From Diplosphaera chodatii (Eukaryota > Chlorophyta > Trebouxiophyceae > Prasiolales > Stichococcaceae): a stretch of DNA of 64,000 bases. This document shows, piece after piece, positions 37,553 to 49,264 of the stretch. The translations under genes and the position numbers were made by a program. The stretch lies in the NCBI GenBank assembly GCA_032358165.1, contig JAALGY010000033.1, positions 2,790,001 through 2,854,000 on the forward strand, written 5' to 3'. Position 1 is the first letter of the stretch; every line of letters begins with the position of its first letter. A model generated the notes under the pieces. That model worked only from the letters and a program-made list of their open reading frames with translations, made no database searches and was not told where the DNA came from.

Positions 37553-37812
37553 GCCGGCGCCGTGCAGGCACGTCCTCAGCGCGTCGGTTGGGCAAACATT
37601 GGTGCACGGCTGACTGGCAACGCTGACACGCTGTGTGTGACACCCAAACAGCGACTTGATTCACAAGCTACGCTCAGAAATGGTCGGTAACCCGCGGCCA
37701 TATAAGTCAGACAGCGTTGAGCTGACAGAGCTGACGGTGTCAACCTGACCCTCTGCTGCCAGCGGTCGCGCCGACGCACGGCCAATCTACAGCGTGAGTG
37801 ACAGTGTCTGGA
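37553..37812. promoter_or_regulatory. Divergent promoter between the HA-domain gene and the WD40 gene
   Basis: 260 bp between two head-to-head start codons. A TATAAG at 37701-37706, 107 nt before the plus-strand ATG, is a possible TATA element. Confidence 0.45.
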
Positions 37813-40800
37813 ATGAATGCTGCTGCTTCTGAGGCTTGCAATCAAATGCAGGGAGTTGCGCTGGAGGATTTCCTGATATCTTGTAGGGCTTTGTGCTCGG
37901 GAAGCACCGAAGCAGAGGAGGTCGCAGTAGATGCACACGGTGCGTCGTGCAGCTGCTTGCCGTGCAAAACATCCGAATGCGGCGCGAGTCGTGACACCCC
38001 GACATGTGTCTGGGTGCTTGAGTCAGAACGATGCGCAGCCGCATCGAATGGACGTGGCCACTTGATTGAGGCCCTCATGTCGAGGAGCCCGGTGCAAAAG
38101 CCGAGGTTCACCGTCAACGCCCAGAGCCCTGTCCTCCAACTCGTCAGCTTTGGTCGCAGTGGCCATGTTGCGGTGCTGTACGAGGGGTCTGCAGCCGTGC
38201 TCAGCAGCGATGGCACCCTGGTTTGGAGTTCAGATGCCCAGCATGTTGCGGTGGCACAGTTCGGCAGCAGCGTCGCGCTCCTGGAGCCGACCGGTGGCGG
38301 CACCATCCTGAATCCGTCAGGCACCGGTGTGGCGGCCGAGGACCTGTTCCTGGACTCGGTGGCCAGCGGGGACGGCGTGGGCAAGGCATGCGGAGGTCCG
38401 CTTGGGTGCCTCGCCCTGGCGTGCGGCAGGTGACCATTGCCATTCGATCACACCTTCTCAGCTCCCTGCACTCTGCAGACGTGCCACGGCACGCCAGGTC
38501 CCGTGCCCTTGGGGTCTGACGGGCATTTGGACCTCTTGCACATGGTTTGGGGCAGCCCATCCTGGTCCGCGGCCTGGGCGGCCGTGATCGGTCATTGTGC
38601 ATTCTTGGACATCACCGATGAGGCGGGTCGTGCAGCCGCACGCAAGCCCGCAGGGGTGGCTGCCTGACATTTCACCACCGGCTGATCGCGTGATAGTGCG
38701 GTGATCTGCCGGCCGGTCTGTGCTCTGCACAACCGTGAGGATCGGGACATAGGTAGTCGGTTGATTCTGGGTGCGTAGCCGGGGTGTTGTTGTCACCGCG
38801 GCTGCTTGCTGGCGCTCGCAGCGGGCGTGGTAGTCGCCAGCTGGATCAAATCGCACAGCGGCGAGTGTTACCTCTGCAGCGCCGCGGAGGCACGTGCAGG
38901 CTTTTTGTGAGGTTACTGTGCGGCTGTAGGTACGCTAGCCCATGTGAGATGCCCCGCGGGCCCCTCGCCGCGCAGATTGGCACTCACGATGAACTTGAGA
39001 CGAACGATGACAAGACGCGTCGTCTGATCCGCCCGCAGGCGTCTGCTGACGGTCAACCAGCAGCTAGAAGTGCAGCAGGACGTCCTCCTGCAGCCCGGCT
39101 GCGAGCTGGTGGCCATGTGCTGGGCCGCGCAGCTACTGTGCGGTGCCAGCAGCCGGGGAGTACAGAATTGGCAGCCACACGGTGCCCGCCCGGCCCAACT
39201 GCTGCCGGACAGCCAGCGCGCCGCTGAGTACTCCTGCATCGGAGCCTCGCCAAGCGGCGCTCTCCTTGCTGCCGGCTCGGCCGACGGCCAGGCAAGCGCT
39301 GGTGCCAGATAGTAGTATATGTGACCCGGAATAACGGCTTGGAGGGCGTGCAGAGTGTCTTGCACCGACGGGCCGGCGGTGTGAGCACCGCGCTGTGCTG
39401 GTGCAGGTGCTGGTCTGGACTCTGGGATCTGCAGACGACGCTGTCAGCCCTGCTCGTCTGTTACACAAGCTGCCCCACAACGCTGCGGTGCGCCCCCTCT
39501 TGCATGTGTGCGCTGTCGAGCCCAGGGGCAGCCTGGCGTCCTGCTGCTGCGCTTTTCGTGCATAGCAGTGGGCCATGGTGCTGCAGGTTGAGAGCGTGGC
39601 ATGGGATGCGGAGTCCCTGCGGCTGGCAGTTTCTGACGGCGCTACTGTTTCACTATGGTGCGTGTGTCACGTGCTTAAGACAACGTGTGCCGCCTGTTGC
39701 AGTCGCAGCATTGTTCCTCCGACCTTCTGGTCAAGCTGCCAACACCGCCTGCCCGTTGGACACAGGGACCTCGGTGCTGCGGGAAGCTGCACGGGGAGCA
39801 GTGTGCCGGCGCCCACGGTGTGCTGTGGCCACCAGCGGCTGGCCCGCATCACGGCTGTCGCATTTCATGAGTCGTCACCGCTGCTGGTAAGGCCTCGTTC
39901 GACGATGGTTGTGTGCTGCAGCTCAGCACACTGCGTGGAAACCCACTACTATGCGATCCTGCTGTGCAATGCTCAGGCCCTGTGTGCGCTGCAGGCCACC
40001 GGAGCGGACCATGGGCAGGTGCTGGTGTACGACACGTCATGCGCTGCGCCGGGGTCCCAGCTGCAGCCGGTGATGCGTGCGGCGGTCAGCAGCTTTGCGG
40101 ACTGCTGCAGCTGCCGGGTGTCCACGGTGGCGTGGCTGCCGACGGGCGCACTGGCAGCAGGGTGCGATGACGGCAGGGTGGTCAGCTGGCCGGCCGCTGC
40201 CCCTGGCGATTGCCCCACAGCGGATGAGCAAGTGCAGCCAGCGCTGTTGCATGCCCTGACCAAGGCGCCAGGCGGCGCGTCCGCCTCGGCTCCCCAGCTG
40301 CACGGCGCAAGGGCCAGCGGCGAAGCCTCCCAGCGCACGCCGCCCGCCCTCGGCGCCTGCCATGCCGAAACCAACCTGGCCGCGGCGAAGCGCAGCGCGG
40401 CCGCTGCGCTGGCGGCAGCCACCCAGGTGAACGGCGCAGTGGCACCTGCGGCCCGGCAGGGCCACCCACCCCGCAGCGCCCGCTCCCTCAGGTCCGCATC
40501 GGCGCCACACGGGGCCGGCGGCGTGGCAGCGGAGCTCGCCGCCGTGCCAGCCTCGCGCAGCTACGCGGGAGGGCTGCCGGCGGACGTCGCGGCCGCCGAG
40601 CACTGCAACGGCAACGGCGCGGCGCCGTCGCCGGCCAGCAGCCAGCGGGGCGGCAGCTCCGCCACCACCGACGAGGCCCATGCGACGCACGCGCTGGAGT
40701 CGCCGGTGCGGTCCGTGCTGCCGCCCTGCTCGGGCGAGCAGGGCCCCTTCCCGCCCTGCTCCGCGGCGCCGGCGCCGGCGCCCGGCGAGGCGCCCCAGCC

Positions 40801-43769
40801 GCCGCCCACGCCGCCCTCGGCGCGCAGCAGCCGCCCGCGCCGGGGCAACCGCCGCGGCAGCTCCAACAGCCACAGCAGCCTGGCCGACAGCGTCGGCGCC
40901 GCCCACGGCAGCAACCCCGACTTCCTGGTGCGACCGCAGTCGCCAGGGGAAACCTGTCATTTCGAGTTGCCATCGTGTGCTCGAAGCCTGGCTTCCACGA
41001 CTCTGGCAATCGCACAACTTGCCTCCCCAGATCCAGCGCTGACGTGTCGTGCTCTGTGACAACAGCGCCGGTGGTCAAGCGGCAGCAACCTCGCGGTGGG
41101 GGGCGCACACGCGCTCTCCGCACCGTCCACGCCCCAGTTTGCGCCCCAGCATGCTGCCATGCACGGGCAGTGGCCGCCCGGCGGCCCGCCGGCGCCCTAT
41201 GGCGTGTTTGTGCCGGGCGGCGTGCAGACGCCACCCTCGCCGCCCTACATGTCGAGCGGCATGGTGATGCCACACAGCCCAGGTTGGCGCTCAGCCTGAT
41301 GTGTGGAGATTGTTCAAGAGTAGCTGGTGGGAAGCATGTATGCAACTTTGCATGTAAGCCTTAATAAAGTGCCCGCAGCAACCCAAGCACGTGATTTCTG
41401 CAGGTCACTCCCAGTCACACTACATGATGGGCACGCCGGTGGCCACCTACATGCACTCGCCCATGGGACCTGTGCCTGTGTTCATGCATGCCCCGGTGCC
41501 AGTGAACGGGGCCTGGGCCCCTTACTCACCGACAGCTGGATACCCGCCGCCTGGCATGTACCAGGTGAATGTCTAGCATCCTGTGATAAATGCGCTGGAA
41601 TGGTCGAGCTCCAGCAAGGACAGTGGCATGCTGTCTGCTCACGAGCAAGCTGGTACAGTGCACAAGGAAGGCTGTGGAGGAAAATCCCTCAAGGGTTCTT
41701 CGTTAAGGAACGGCTGACGCCGTTGGCTGACGGCCTGCCCTGCGACCGTGCCAGGGGTACCCCTCGGTGCCGCAGTCGCCGACGTGGCACGCGTCGCCAC
41801 CGCAGCCGTACCCGTGCGGCACGCCACCAATGTCGCCATCATCGACCTCCGGCGACTTCACGACCCTCACCAGCGGCGCTGCCAGCAGTCCCTCCGCTGG
41901 AGCAACCAGCAATGGCATTGGTGCGCTCCCACCACAGCAAATCTCAATGCCGTTGTGCTGTTTGGCGAGTGTGAGGTGTCAATGACTGGGCTGATATTTG
42001 TCGATGGCCATTATGCACTCACGTACCGCTCACAACAACGGCCCTCCTTCCTGCATGAACAGGGCAGCGGAGCCGCGGCAGCAAGCGCAGCTCCCGTGGC
42101 AGGGCTATCAGCGGCGCCAAAAGTGGATCGCCTGAGCAGACGTCCCTGGAGCTGGCCAGCAACTGCTCGTCTCTCCAGCTGGTAACACTGCGCCATATGT
42201 CATCCTGCCCGGCTCTGAGCATTACAAACACAGAGTGCCATGTGTCAACACGGTTGCAACGCAGTCTATCAACCATTTGGCGGTTTGATCATGTACAGAC
42301 CAATGGCACGGAGCCGCCGTCTGATGCTATGGACATGGCTGTGCCTGTCACCACCATCTACGTGGGCAACCTGCCGGCTGCCGTCGATGAGCGCATGCTG
42401 CAAATCGCTTTTTCGGGCTTTGGCGCCATCACCGCTTGCGAGGTGCGCTCCAGCTGGCTGGCTCGGGCTGCAATTGGTTTAGGAATAGTGGTCCATGACC
42501 AGTGCTCGGGCTGTAGCAGCAAGTGTACTGATCTTCACTGTGTGAATGGTGACGGCCCATCGAGTGGATGTGTCATACGACATGTGCATTGATGTGTCTG
42601 TGGACATCTGCTGTTAGTCATATGCTAAGGCGTGTTCATGCTGACAGGTTGTGCGGGACCGCATGAATGGGGAGTCACGCGGTTTCGCTTTCTTGACATT
42701 TGCGCACGCGTCGTGTGCGGCGGCTGCAATGGTGAACATGGGGGGCGCGGTGCTGCGCGGCCCCTTTGAGGACTGCCCCCTCAAGGTCGCGCCCTCGACA
42801 CGTGACCAGCAGGCGCAGGTGTGCTGCGGGCCAGCGTTCATGGCTTCTTTGGGTGGTGGCCTTGCAGGGTGCACAGGGGATGTACAGTGCTGCACAGGGT
42901 GCACTTATCAGTCTGTGCTGAGCTGCGGAAGGGCACCCCTCTGACCACCTGAGCCAGGGAGTAGTAGTGTGTACGAAAGCATGTGAGGATCTGTGGGTGG
43001 ATTATATCATGGTTGACCACATCCTCCAACATCTGTGATGCCAGCCAGCCAGATGGCACGCATCGAGACCTGTTGTCACCCGAATGGCAGCACGTGTCGT
43101 GGGCGGCAGCAGCAGAGCTACTGGTGGCAGTCATGAAGTCAGGCACCCATGACTGTCAGGTTGAGAATGTGGAAGCAAATTTGACCGTGCTTGTTGCGCC
43201 TCATGCAGATGCAGCAGGTTACGGCACAATCAGCGGCGCGGGCGGCATCAGCAGCGCAGCTGTTTGCAGTCCCAGCACCTGCACCTGCACAGCCGGACGC
43301 TGCAGCAGCAGCGGCAGATGCGGGCGGGCCGCAGCCGCTGCGTGTGCAGCAGGAGGAGGAGCAGGGCCCAGAGACGCTGGAGCAGCTGCAGAATGGGAAG
43401 CGTCTGACGGCGGCGCAGCAGGAGCAGATGCAACTGTCTGCCGCCAAGCAGCAGTTTGCGGCGGAGCAGCGGCAGCAGCTGGTGGAGCGAGCCCGGCAGG
43501 TAGTGGCAGCAGCCGGGCACAGCCACCAGGGCACCCAGCCAGGCGCTGATGATGCGTTGGCGTCTCCACACCCTGCAAGGCAGCAGCACCCATCGGCAGC
43601 TGGGGCGGCCGGGGCGTCGGCTGATGCGCCGGCCGCCGCTCTGTTTCCACCGGACCCGGCAGAGGAGCTTGCGGCCAAGCTGGGTGCGGCTGTCGTGCTG
43701 GACAACCAGCTGCGGGCGGTTGCAGAGGAGGATGCCGCGAGGTCAGATGCAGGCACGGGGCAAGGTTAA
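37813..43769 (+). CDS. WD40-like beta-propeller protein with Ala/Pro-rich linker and C-terminal RRM (single-gene model)
   Basis: Thirteen exons join in phase: 37813-38429, 39039-39291, 39407-39505, 39587-39657, 39703-39886, 39995-40927, 41066-41282, 41404-41564, 41755-41968, 42063-42181, 42299-42442, 42648-42818 and 43209-43769, total 1,247 residues. The N-terminal half has WD-type blades: VSFGRSGHVAVLYEGSAAVL, IGASPSGALLAAGSADGQ/VLVWTL, VESVAWDAESLRLAVSDGA, RITAVAFHESSPLL/ATGADHGQVLVYD and VSTVAWLPTGALAAGCDDGR. A ~250-residue Ala/Ser/Pro-rich linker follows, then Met/Pro-rich exons, an Arg/Ser-rich exon (RQRSRGSKRSSRGRA), one RRM (RNP2 TIYVGNLP, RNP1 RGFAFLTF) and a Gln-rich tail. WD40 proteins act as interaction platforms; the RRM implies RNA binding. 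Alternatively these are two genes split near 41060, with the RRM gene starting at ATG 41159. The intron at 39292 uses a GC donor. Confidence 0.55.
41066..43769 (+). other. RRM-coding part of the WD40-RRM model (possible separate RNA-binding protein gene)
   Basis: If this part is a gene of its own, it would begin at ATG 41159, only ~100 nt after the stop that closes the WD40 exon frame at 41059, and encode about 500 residues. The Pro/Met-rich N-part contains repeated short motifs such as MHSPMGPVPVFMHAPVP. The single RRM spans 42344-42810 across one intron (VGNLPAAVDERMLQIAFSGF, then VVRDRMNGESRGFAFLTF). The C-terminus is Gln/Ala-rich (QLSAAKQQFAAEQRQQLVER), probably helical. Confidence 0.6.
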
Positions 43770-44432
43770 TGTAGGTGATGCAGAGTACTGTACAATGACA
43801 GCAGGCTCAGGATTACTGAAGTCAGAGGCAGGGCTAGATCAAATGCAGTGCGAGCGCAGGGCCTGCAGCTGAATGCTGCAGCAGAGCACTGGAAGGACTG
43901 GGAAGCGATATGCCTTTTGGATGCTGGGTTCCTTCCCGCGCCGCTCTATTCCTGTGACCTGCTCTTAGTTCGCTTAGCCGGCCGAGCATTTGCGCACTCA
44001 TGATTTCCTCAAGAACTGTTGCAGGTTTCAATCATTTGACGGTTTTTGGTGGTTTTATTTGGAGTTGCCTCGCTGTGGTTGATGCACCTTAGTCGACAAC
44101 GAGGAGTCTGATCTTGGCGCCTGCCACTTGAAAGCAAGATATACAAGGTGGCATCGTCACAGTTGGCGCTCCCTGCACCGTTTGGCAAGACAGGGCCAGT
44201 GGTGCATGCCCATCACATTCCTCCTGCTTCCTGCTAACTTCGGATGGGCCGACCGCACTCGGCATCGCTGCCTGCTGACCACAGTATCGCGTCACACGTA
44301 GGATTGCTTTCGCTCCTGTACGAAGCTTGCCAGCCTGTCATGGATCTTGACAGCACTGCAACAAATAAAACGAGTACTGCTCCAATGGTATAATGCCGCT
44401 GCACGGTGGGGTGAAGTGCATCTGCCGCAGAC
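43770..44432. other. Intergenic region before the DHRS12-like gene
   Basis: 663 bp between two plus-strand genes. No family motif in any frame. TATAAT at 44389-44394, 39 nt before the next start codon, may be a promoter element. Confidence 0.45.
44389..44394 (+). promoter_or_regulatory. TATA-like element upstream of the DHRS12-like gene
   Basis: TATAAT lies 39 nt before ATG 44433. Position fits only if the 5' UTR is very short. Confidence 0.25.
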
Positions 44433-46269
44433 ATGGGCACCATATGGCGGACCGGAGCATTCCTCCTGAAAGGAGCTTCTGAGTTCACGAGCGGAGGCTA
44501 TGAGAAGGCTGCAAAGAGTTTTGACAACAGGTGGGTGGGTGCCTGTGCATCACATGGCGTGCAGTGTACGGTGGATCAGCTCGGCTCGGCTGCTCGGTTC
44601 TACCAAGCAGGTCCTGCCGCGCACTTCAATCATGCGGGTATGATGCGCCGCAGTGTCATGAAACGGGACCTCAAAGGCAAGGTGGTAATGGTCACTGGTG
44701 CGAACCAGGGCGTTGGCTACCAGATCGCTCAGGTGCGGCTCAGCAGCCACCAGCATGCATGCTTGGGGTAACATCACATAAGGTGTCGTCGACGCAGCTT
44801 TGGCCGCCCGTAACATGCGAATGACTATCTCCAGGACCTCGCAGCACGCAACTGCACCCTGCTCATGGTGTGCCGCAATGAAGAGAAGGGCAGGAGTGCC
44901 GTCAAGGAGGTCATCAGCGCGTCAGGCAAGAGCTGCTTGTGGCTGGCATGCGTTGCTGGTGACCCCGTTGATCTAGTTGCAGAAGAGCAGTGCTGCGGGC
45001 CGAGCCCTTGGCACAGCAGTCCCCTGCGATGCGCTGCAGGCAATCAGGATGTGCACCTGCGCTTGTGCGACATCTCCAGCCTGGAGAGCGTGCGCACCCT
45101 TGCAGCAGAGCACGAACGCAGCGGCACGCCACTGCACGTGCTGGTCAACAACGCCGGCATCCTGGTGCGTCTAGCTTGCAACCAGCTGTACGCTGGCGTG
45201 TGCAACACTTCACTTCTGACTGGTGTGTCCATACTGAGCTCAGCAGTGGCGCTCTGTTGCAGTCCAGCAACGGCAAGGAACTGTCAACAGATGGTCTTGA
45301 GCTCAGCTTTGCGACCAACACACTGGGCGCTTTCCACTTGACACGCCTGCTGGAGCCGGTACTCAAGCGCTCGGCACCTGCGCGGGTCATCTTCATGTCG
45401 TCCGGCGGCATGTACACTGGTGCGGCACTGACGACCTGAGCATCTGATTGCTTGCGGACCGTGGTGCTGCATGCTTCTGACTGCACGCCAGTCGTCTGCA
45501 ACATTTGCTGAAACCCCGACAGTGACCGACCGGCCTCGCAGAGCTCGTGCCACCCCTGATTCTGACCTGATGTGCAGAGAAGCTGGATGTGGACGATATG
45601 CAGATGGAGCTTGTGAGCAAGTATGACGGCACCAAGCAGTACGCGAAGGACAAACGGCGAATGGTTGCTTATGCGGAGGAGTTTGCGAGGCGGTGGGAGG
45701 TGATTGTCTTGCTGCACCTCCTCGATGCATATTACGTATGCTTTTCTGACCATTGGTATGCGCACGCCATGTGCTCTGGCCATCGGGGCGACCAGTTGAC
45801 GACTGTTTGCCTGCTGGCACCACAGGGCAGCGGCATTGGCAGCTACTCGATGCATCCGGGCTGGACCGAAACGAATGGCGCCAGGACGGCCATGGGTGGG
45901 CTGTTTGACCGGATGCAGGGCAGGATCCGCTCGCCAGCGCAGGGTAGCGACACTGCCACATGGCTGTCGTTGGAGGTGTGCTGCGCATGCCTGCTTCATG
46001 ACTTGCGTCAGCTCCAGATGCATGTCGTAGCCAAATATACACGCACACCATAGCTCGTAACTCTGGTGTTTGCACACAGTGCAAGGTGTCCCTGAAGCTT
46101 CTGTGACGGATCTTGATTGCAGGACCAACAGAAGCTACAGTCGGGTGCCTTCTACCTCGACCGCAAGCCACAGCAAAAGCACTTGTGGGGTGGCGGCACA
46201 CAGTATGCTCAGCAGGATGTTGACAAGCTGTGGCAATCGCTTTCCAAGATGTCTGGTCTGGCAACCTGA
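44433..46269 (+). CDS. DHRS12: DHRS12-like short-chain dehydrogenase/reductase
   Basis: NAD(P)-dependent oxidoreductase of the SDR superfamily; the substrate of the DHRS12 group is not established. Eight exons in phase: 44433-44534, 44580-44732, 44835-44925, 45040-45164, 45263-45419, 45578-45699, 45826-45975 and 46123-46269, giving 348 residues. The cofactor motif TGxxxGxG appears as TGANQGVG, followed by NNAG (LVNNAGIL), the catalytic serine region FMSSGGMY, and YxxxK as YAKDK. SMHPGWTETNGARTAM and GAFYLDRKPQQKHL are specific to DHRS12-type proteins, including the short N-terminal segment before the Rossmann fold (FLLKGASEFTSGGYEKAAKS). The intron 44926-45039 appears to have a GC donor (G/GCAAGA), is 114 nt long and has no stop in frame, so a 38-residue insertion would result if it were retained. 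Confidence 0.92.
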
Positions 46270-46453
46270 GTCAGTCTGTGTATCATCTACCCTCAGGAAC
46301 TTTCAGCACACAAAGATTTGCTTGTATTACGTGAGGCTGCTCAGAATACTCAGACCCCTCAGCTTTCTGTGTGCGCATCCTCTGATTTGCCTCATACCGT
46401 ATGCCGGCGTGCGGCTCCAGGTTGCCTCAGTTTCTTTGCTCTGACCATCAGAT

Positions 46454-46458
46454 TTACA
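46454..46458 (-). terminator. Candidate TGTAA polyadenylation signal of the At4g37920-like gene
   Basis: Reads TGTAA on the minus strand, 61 nt beyond the stop at 46519, in the convergent gap with the DHRS12-like gene. Confidence 0.4.
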
Positions 46459-46518
46459 TATGCAATGGGTCCACAAGTGATGCCATGGAGAACTCCCGGT
46501 ATAGCAACCAATTGCATG

Positions 46519-48769
46519 TCACAGAAATTCCTTGCGTAGCATTGTCAGCAATCTGCGCATGCGTTCTATGACCTCTGGTGTCATCAATGCCGCGGCGTCC
46601 CCAGTCATGCCAGCACGGCCGACCTGGGCGTCATATGCGGCAAGCACCGCATCGATGGTTGCCTCCAGCAGCACAGGCTTCCTGCGGGTTCAGGCAGAGG
46701 TCACAGTGTGCACTAGTCCAGGCACTGGCCGTCACGATGTGGATGTAACAGTCTGCACGACGTGCTTGAAGCCAGCAGCACCGCCGGCGGCGGCGTTCCG
46801 TCTGCATTTTAAGACAAAAGGGGGAGGGCGCACGTGGACAGCAGGTCCTCGGGGCCGGCGGACAGCACGCTGGGGGCGTCGGAGGGCGTGAAGGCCTGCT
46901 GCAGCGCGGAGCGCAGGTCCACCGGGTCCTCGAACGTCAGCAGGTGCTTCAGGATGCGCACCTCCGGGGGCTGGTCCGCCGCAAAGGACTCCTTGGCCTG
47001 CGCTCACAACAGCTGCTTTGCCCCGCGCGTCGGGCACCCTGCATGCTCGTCGCTTCGCCGTCGAAATGGCTGCGCAGCATGTTCTCATGCACCCCACAAT
47101 GCAGCAGCGCCCCAGCTGGCAGCAGCCCCACGGCCGCCTGATGTCGTGAGCTTGACACTGTCTCGAGGTCATGCGCACCTTGAAGTACAGGTGGGCCATG
47201 ATGTCCTTGACCTCCTCGCGCGTCATGTTGCTGTCGCGGGCGCCAGCGTACGCCTTGGCCATCGTCAGCAGCAGCGCGGGAGACAGCTGCCCGCTTGACG
47301 CCAGATCATCGATCCGCCGGTCAGCATCTTCCATGCTGTTGACCTGCAGCCAGAGCACCCAAAGCCTGCTTGCAGTGGGGGACCTGGCAGCAGAGCTGCA
47401 GTGCGATGCACCTGCAAAGTCGCCGGCGGCAGCCGGCCGATGAGGCACACCTGCCGCCATGCAGCTGTGCACGGGCGCCCGCTCGCGGGTAACCGCATGT
47501 CTGTGCATGAAGCCGCTGCGCATCACCTGGAGCAGCTCGTCAAACTGCTGGGCGGCTGTGTCCATCGCCTCCTGGTCGGCGACCACCTTGTCCATGACCT
47601 CCACCAGTGTCACCAGCTGCACCGCCATCGTCGAGAGCTTGTCCTGCTCCTCTGGTTCTTGCTGCACATCAATAACAAGCTCATCATGCGATCTGGGGTC
47701 CCATGTCTGGGGTCCCCCCAGTCCCATGTCCCCATACGCCTGCTGCATGAGGCTGTACACATGGGCTGCTGCTGCTGAGGCCAGCTGTTGCAGCGGTGGC
47801 ATGCTGCAGTCATAGCTGAGCAGGTCTCGGCGGTCGCGCACATGCAGCGACTGCACGCGGCAGTTGAGGTGGCCAAAGAACTCCGTGCCCAAGTCCGCCC
47901 GGCGGGCGCTGACGATGCTCTCCCAGTCGGCCACAGGAGACTCCTGAAACTTTGCTATGAGCTCGTCATACCCCTGCAGCTCCTCATGCACCTGCCAACG
48001 TGATCATCAATCTTCAGCCGGAACGGGGGTCGCATGATCTGAGCAATGCTGCACATCGTGCGCACGTGCGGCATGCCATGGGCTATACAACGGACTTCTG
48101 CTGCACCTGTGAAAGCTTCCTTCGAAGCTTCCGTAGCTCCAGCTGCTCTGCAGGGTCGTCGTGCTGTTTGCTGCGCTCATCTATCCTGCATGCGCATGCA
48201 TTGCCACATCATTGGCAGCGACGGCAATACAGACACTGCTGGCCCCATCAGATGCGGCAGGCTGATCAGACCCTTAGCATGATCACCTGTCAAACACCAC
48301 AGCCGCAAGGGTTGGCCACTGCTTGCTGAACGCGATGAGCTTGCGCCAATCTGTCTGGTTCCGCTGCCGAAACACCGTAATCAGCTTGTCCGCCACCTCT
48401 GTCGGACTCTGCTGCTGCGTGCGGCTGATTGGAGGTCGGGTGTCAGCTTCACCGGATGCCAAAGCTGACGCGCTGACGCTGTGCCGCGAGGCCTGAAGCA
48501 CCGTTTGACCTGCAGTGTCAATATGACGGGCAAGGTGAGCCGGGGCTGTGTGTCTGCGGTCTGCGGTCTGCGCATGTTCCTCCCCAAGCTTGCATGTTCC
48601 GACGCTTACCTTGCGGTTGCCTGCCTCCGCATGTGATTGCTGCTCCTGGCAATTGATGCCGGCCGGACGAGGTGGCGTGCAGCTCGCTGCATCGTCGGGC
48701 ATTCAGCGCATGGCTATCAACATGTCTGCTCACTGGCAGCCGACCTCCAGCTAGCTGTCCTGCTAACAT
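46519..48769 (-). CDS. At4g37920-like conserved chloroplast protein
   Basis: Homologue of the plant plastid protein At4g37920, conserved in green plants and of unproven function; as I recall, some databases call it endoribonuclease E-like, but no RNase E catalytic motif is visible here. From ATG 48769 the first exon is a basic Ser/His/Arg-rich leader (likely transit peptide), joining in phase to EVADKLITVFRQRNQTDWRK and IAFSKQWPTLAAVVFDR. Then come RIDERSKQHDDPAEQLELRK, QESPVADWESIVSARRADLG, DDLASSGQLSPALLLTMAKA, MTREEVKDIMAHLYFK, PPEVRILKHLLTFEDPVDLR and a C-terminus ending RRLLTMLRKEFL. The order matches the plant protein end to end. The insert PLQQLASAAAAHVYSLMQQA with a Glu/Asp-rich stretch looks longer than in plants. 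All helical, probably soluble stroma. Confidence 0.8.
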
Positions 48770-49264
48770 GCTTACAAATACTGGATCGACAGCGGTCTAC
48801 TGCGAATGTAGTATCACTCGAACAGAAACGCCCTCCCGCACATGCCGGACTGGACAGCACCGCCATGCCATCGACACTCCACCCTGGCGCCAGCATAGCA
48901 CAGGCGACATAGTGATGTCACAAGCACAAGGCATAGCACAGCAGCGAATTACGCCAGGCTGTTGCAAGATATTCCCACTATATACCAGTCGAAAAGAATG
49001 GGGTTGCACACAAAAGTCAAAACATGTGATAAAATGCTGCGGTGGCCGCTGGCAGGTGGGCAACCCAAAACAGCCCAGCTCAGTCCCACTAATAACTAAC
49101 TGCACAAACCAAGTGGTGACAACAAACACGGACAAAACAGCACCCATGCCAGGTTGCCTACACACTGACATTGCAACTGCAAAAGCCTGGAGCAGCTCGC
49201 CCTGGTGACATGACACCTGCACTGCGGACCTGCAGATCCTGCAGTAACAAGGAGTGTCGGGGCC
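48770..49264. other. Intergenic region between PP2C 3' end and the At4g37920-like gene
   Basis: 495 bp, lower in GC than the flanking exons, with no coding motif. It must hold the PP2C 3' UTR and the promoter of the gene starting at 48769. Confidence 0.4.

Noticed and set aside
38430..39038. Open stretch near 38485-38666 encoding a protein-like segment inside the first WD40 intron
   Set aside because: Exon 1 (phase 2) joins exon 39039 directly in phase and gives a continuous propeller strand (LACGRRLLTV). The stretch could be an alternative exon or end, but no phase-compatible splice places it cleanly.
40037..41062. 341-codon minus-strand open frame
   Set aside because: Antisense of the Ala-rich WD40 linker exon, with Arg/Gly-rich translation and no family motif.
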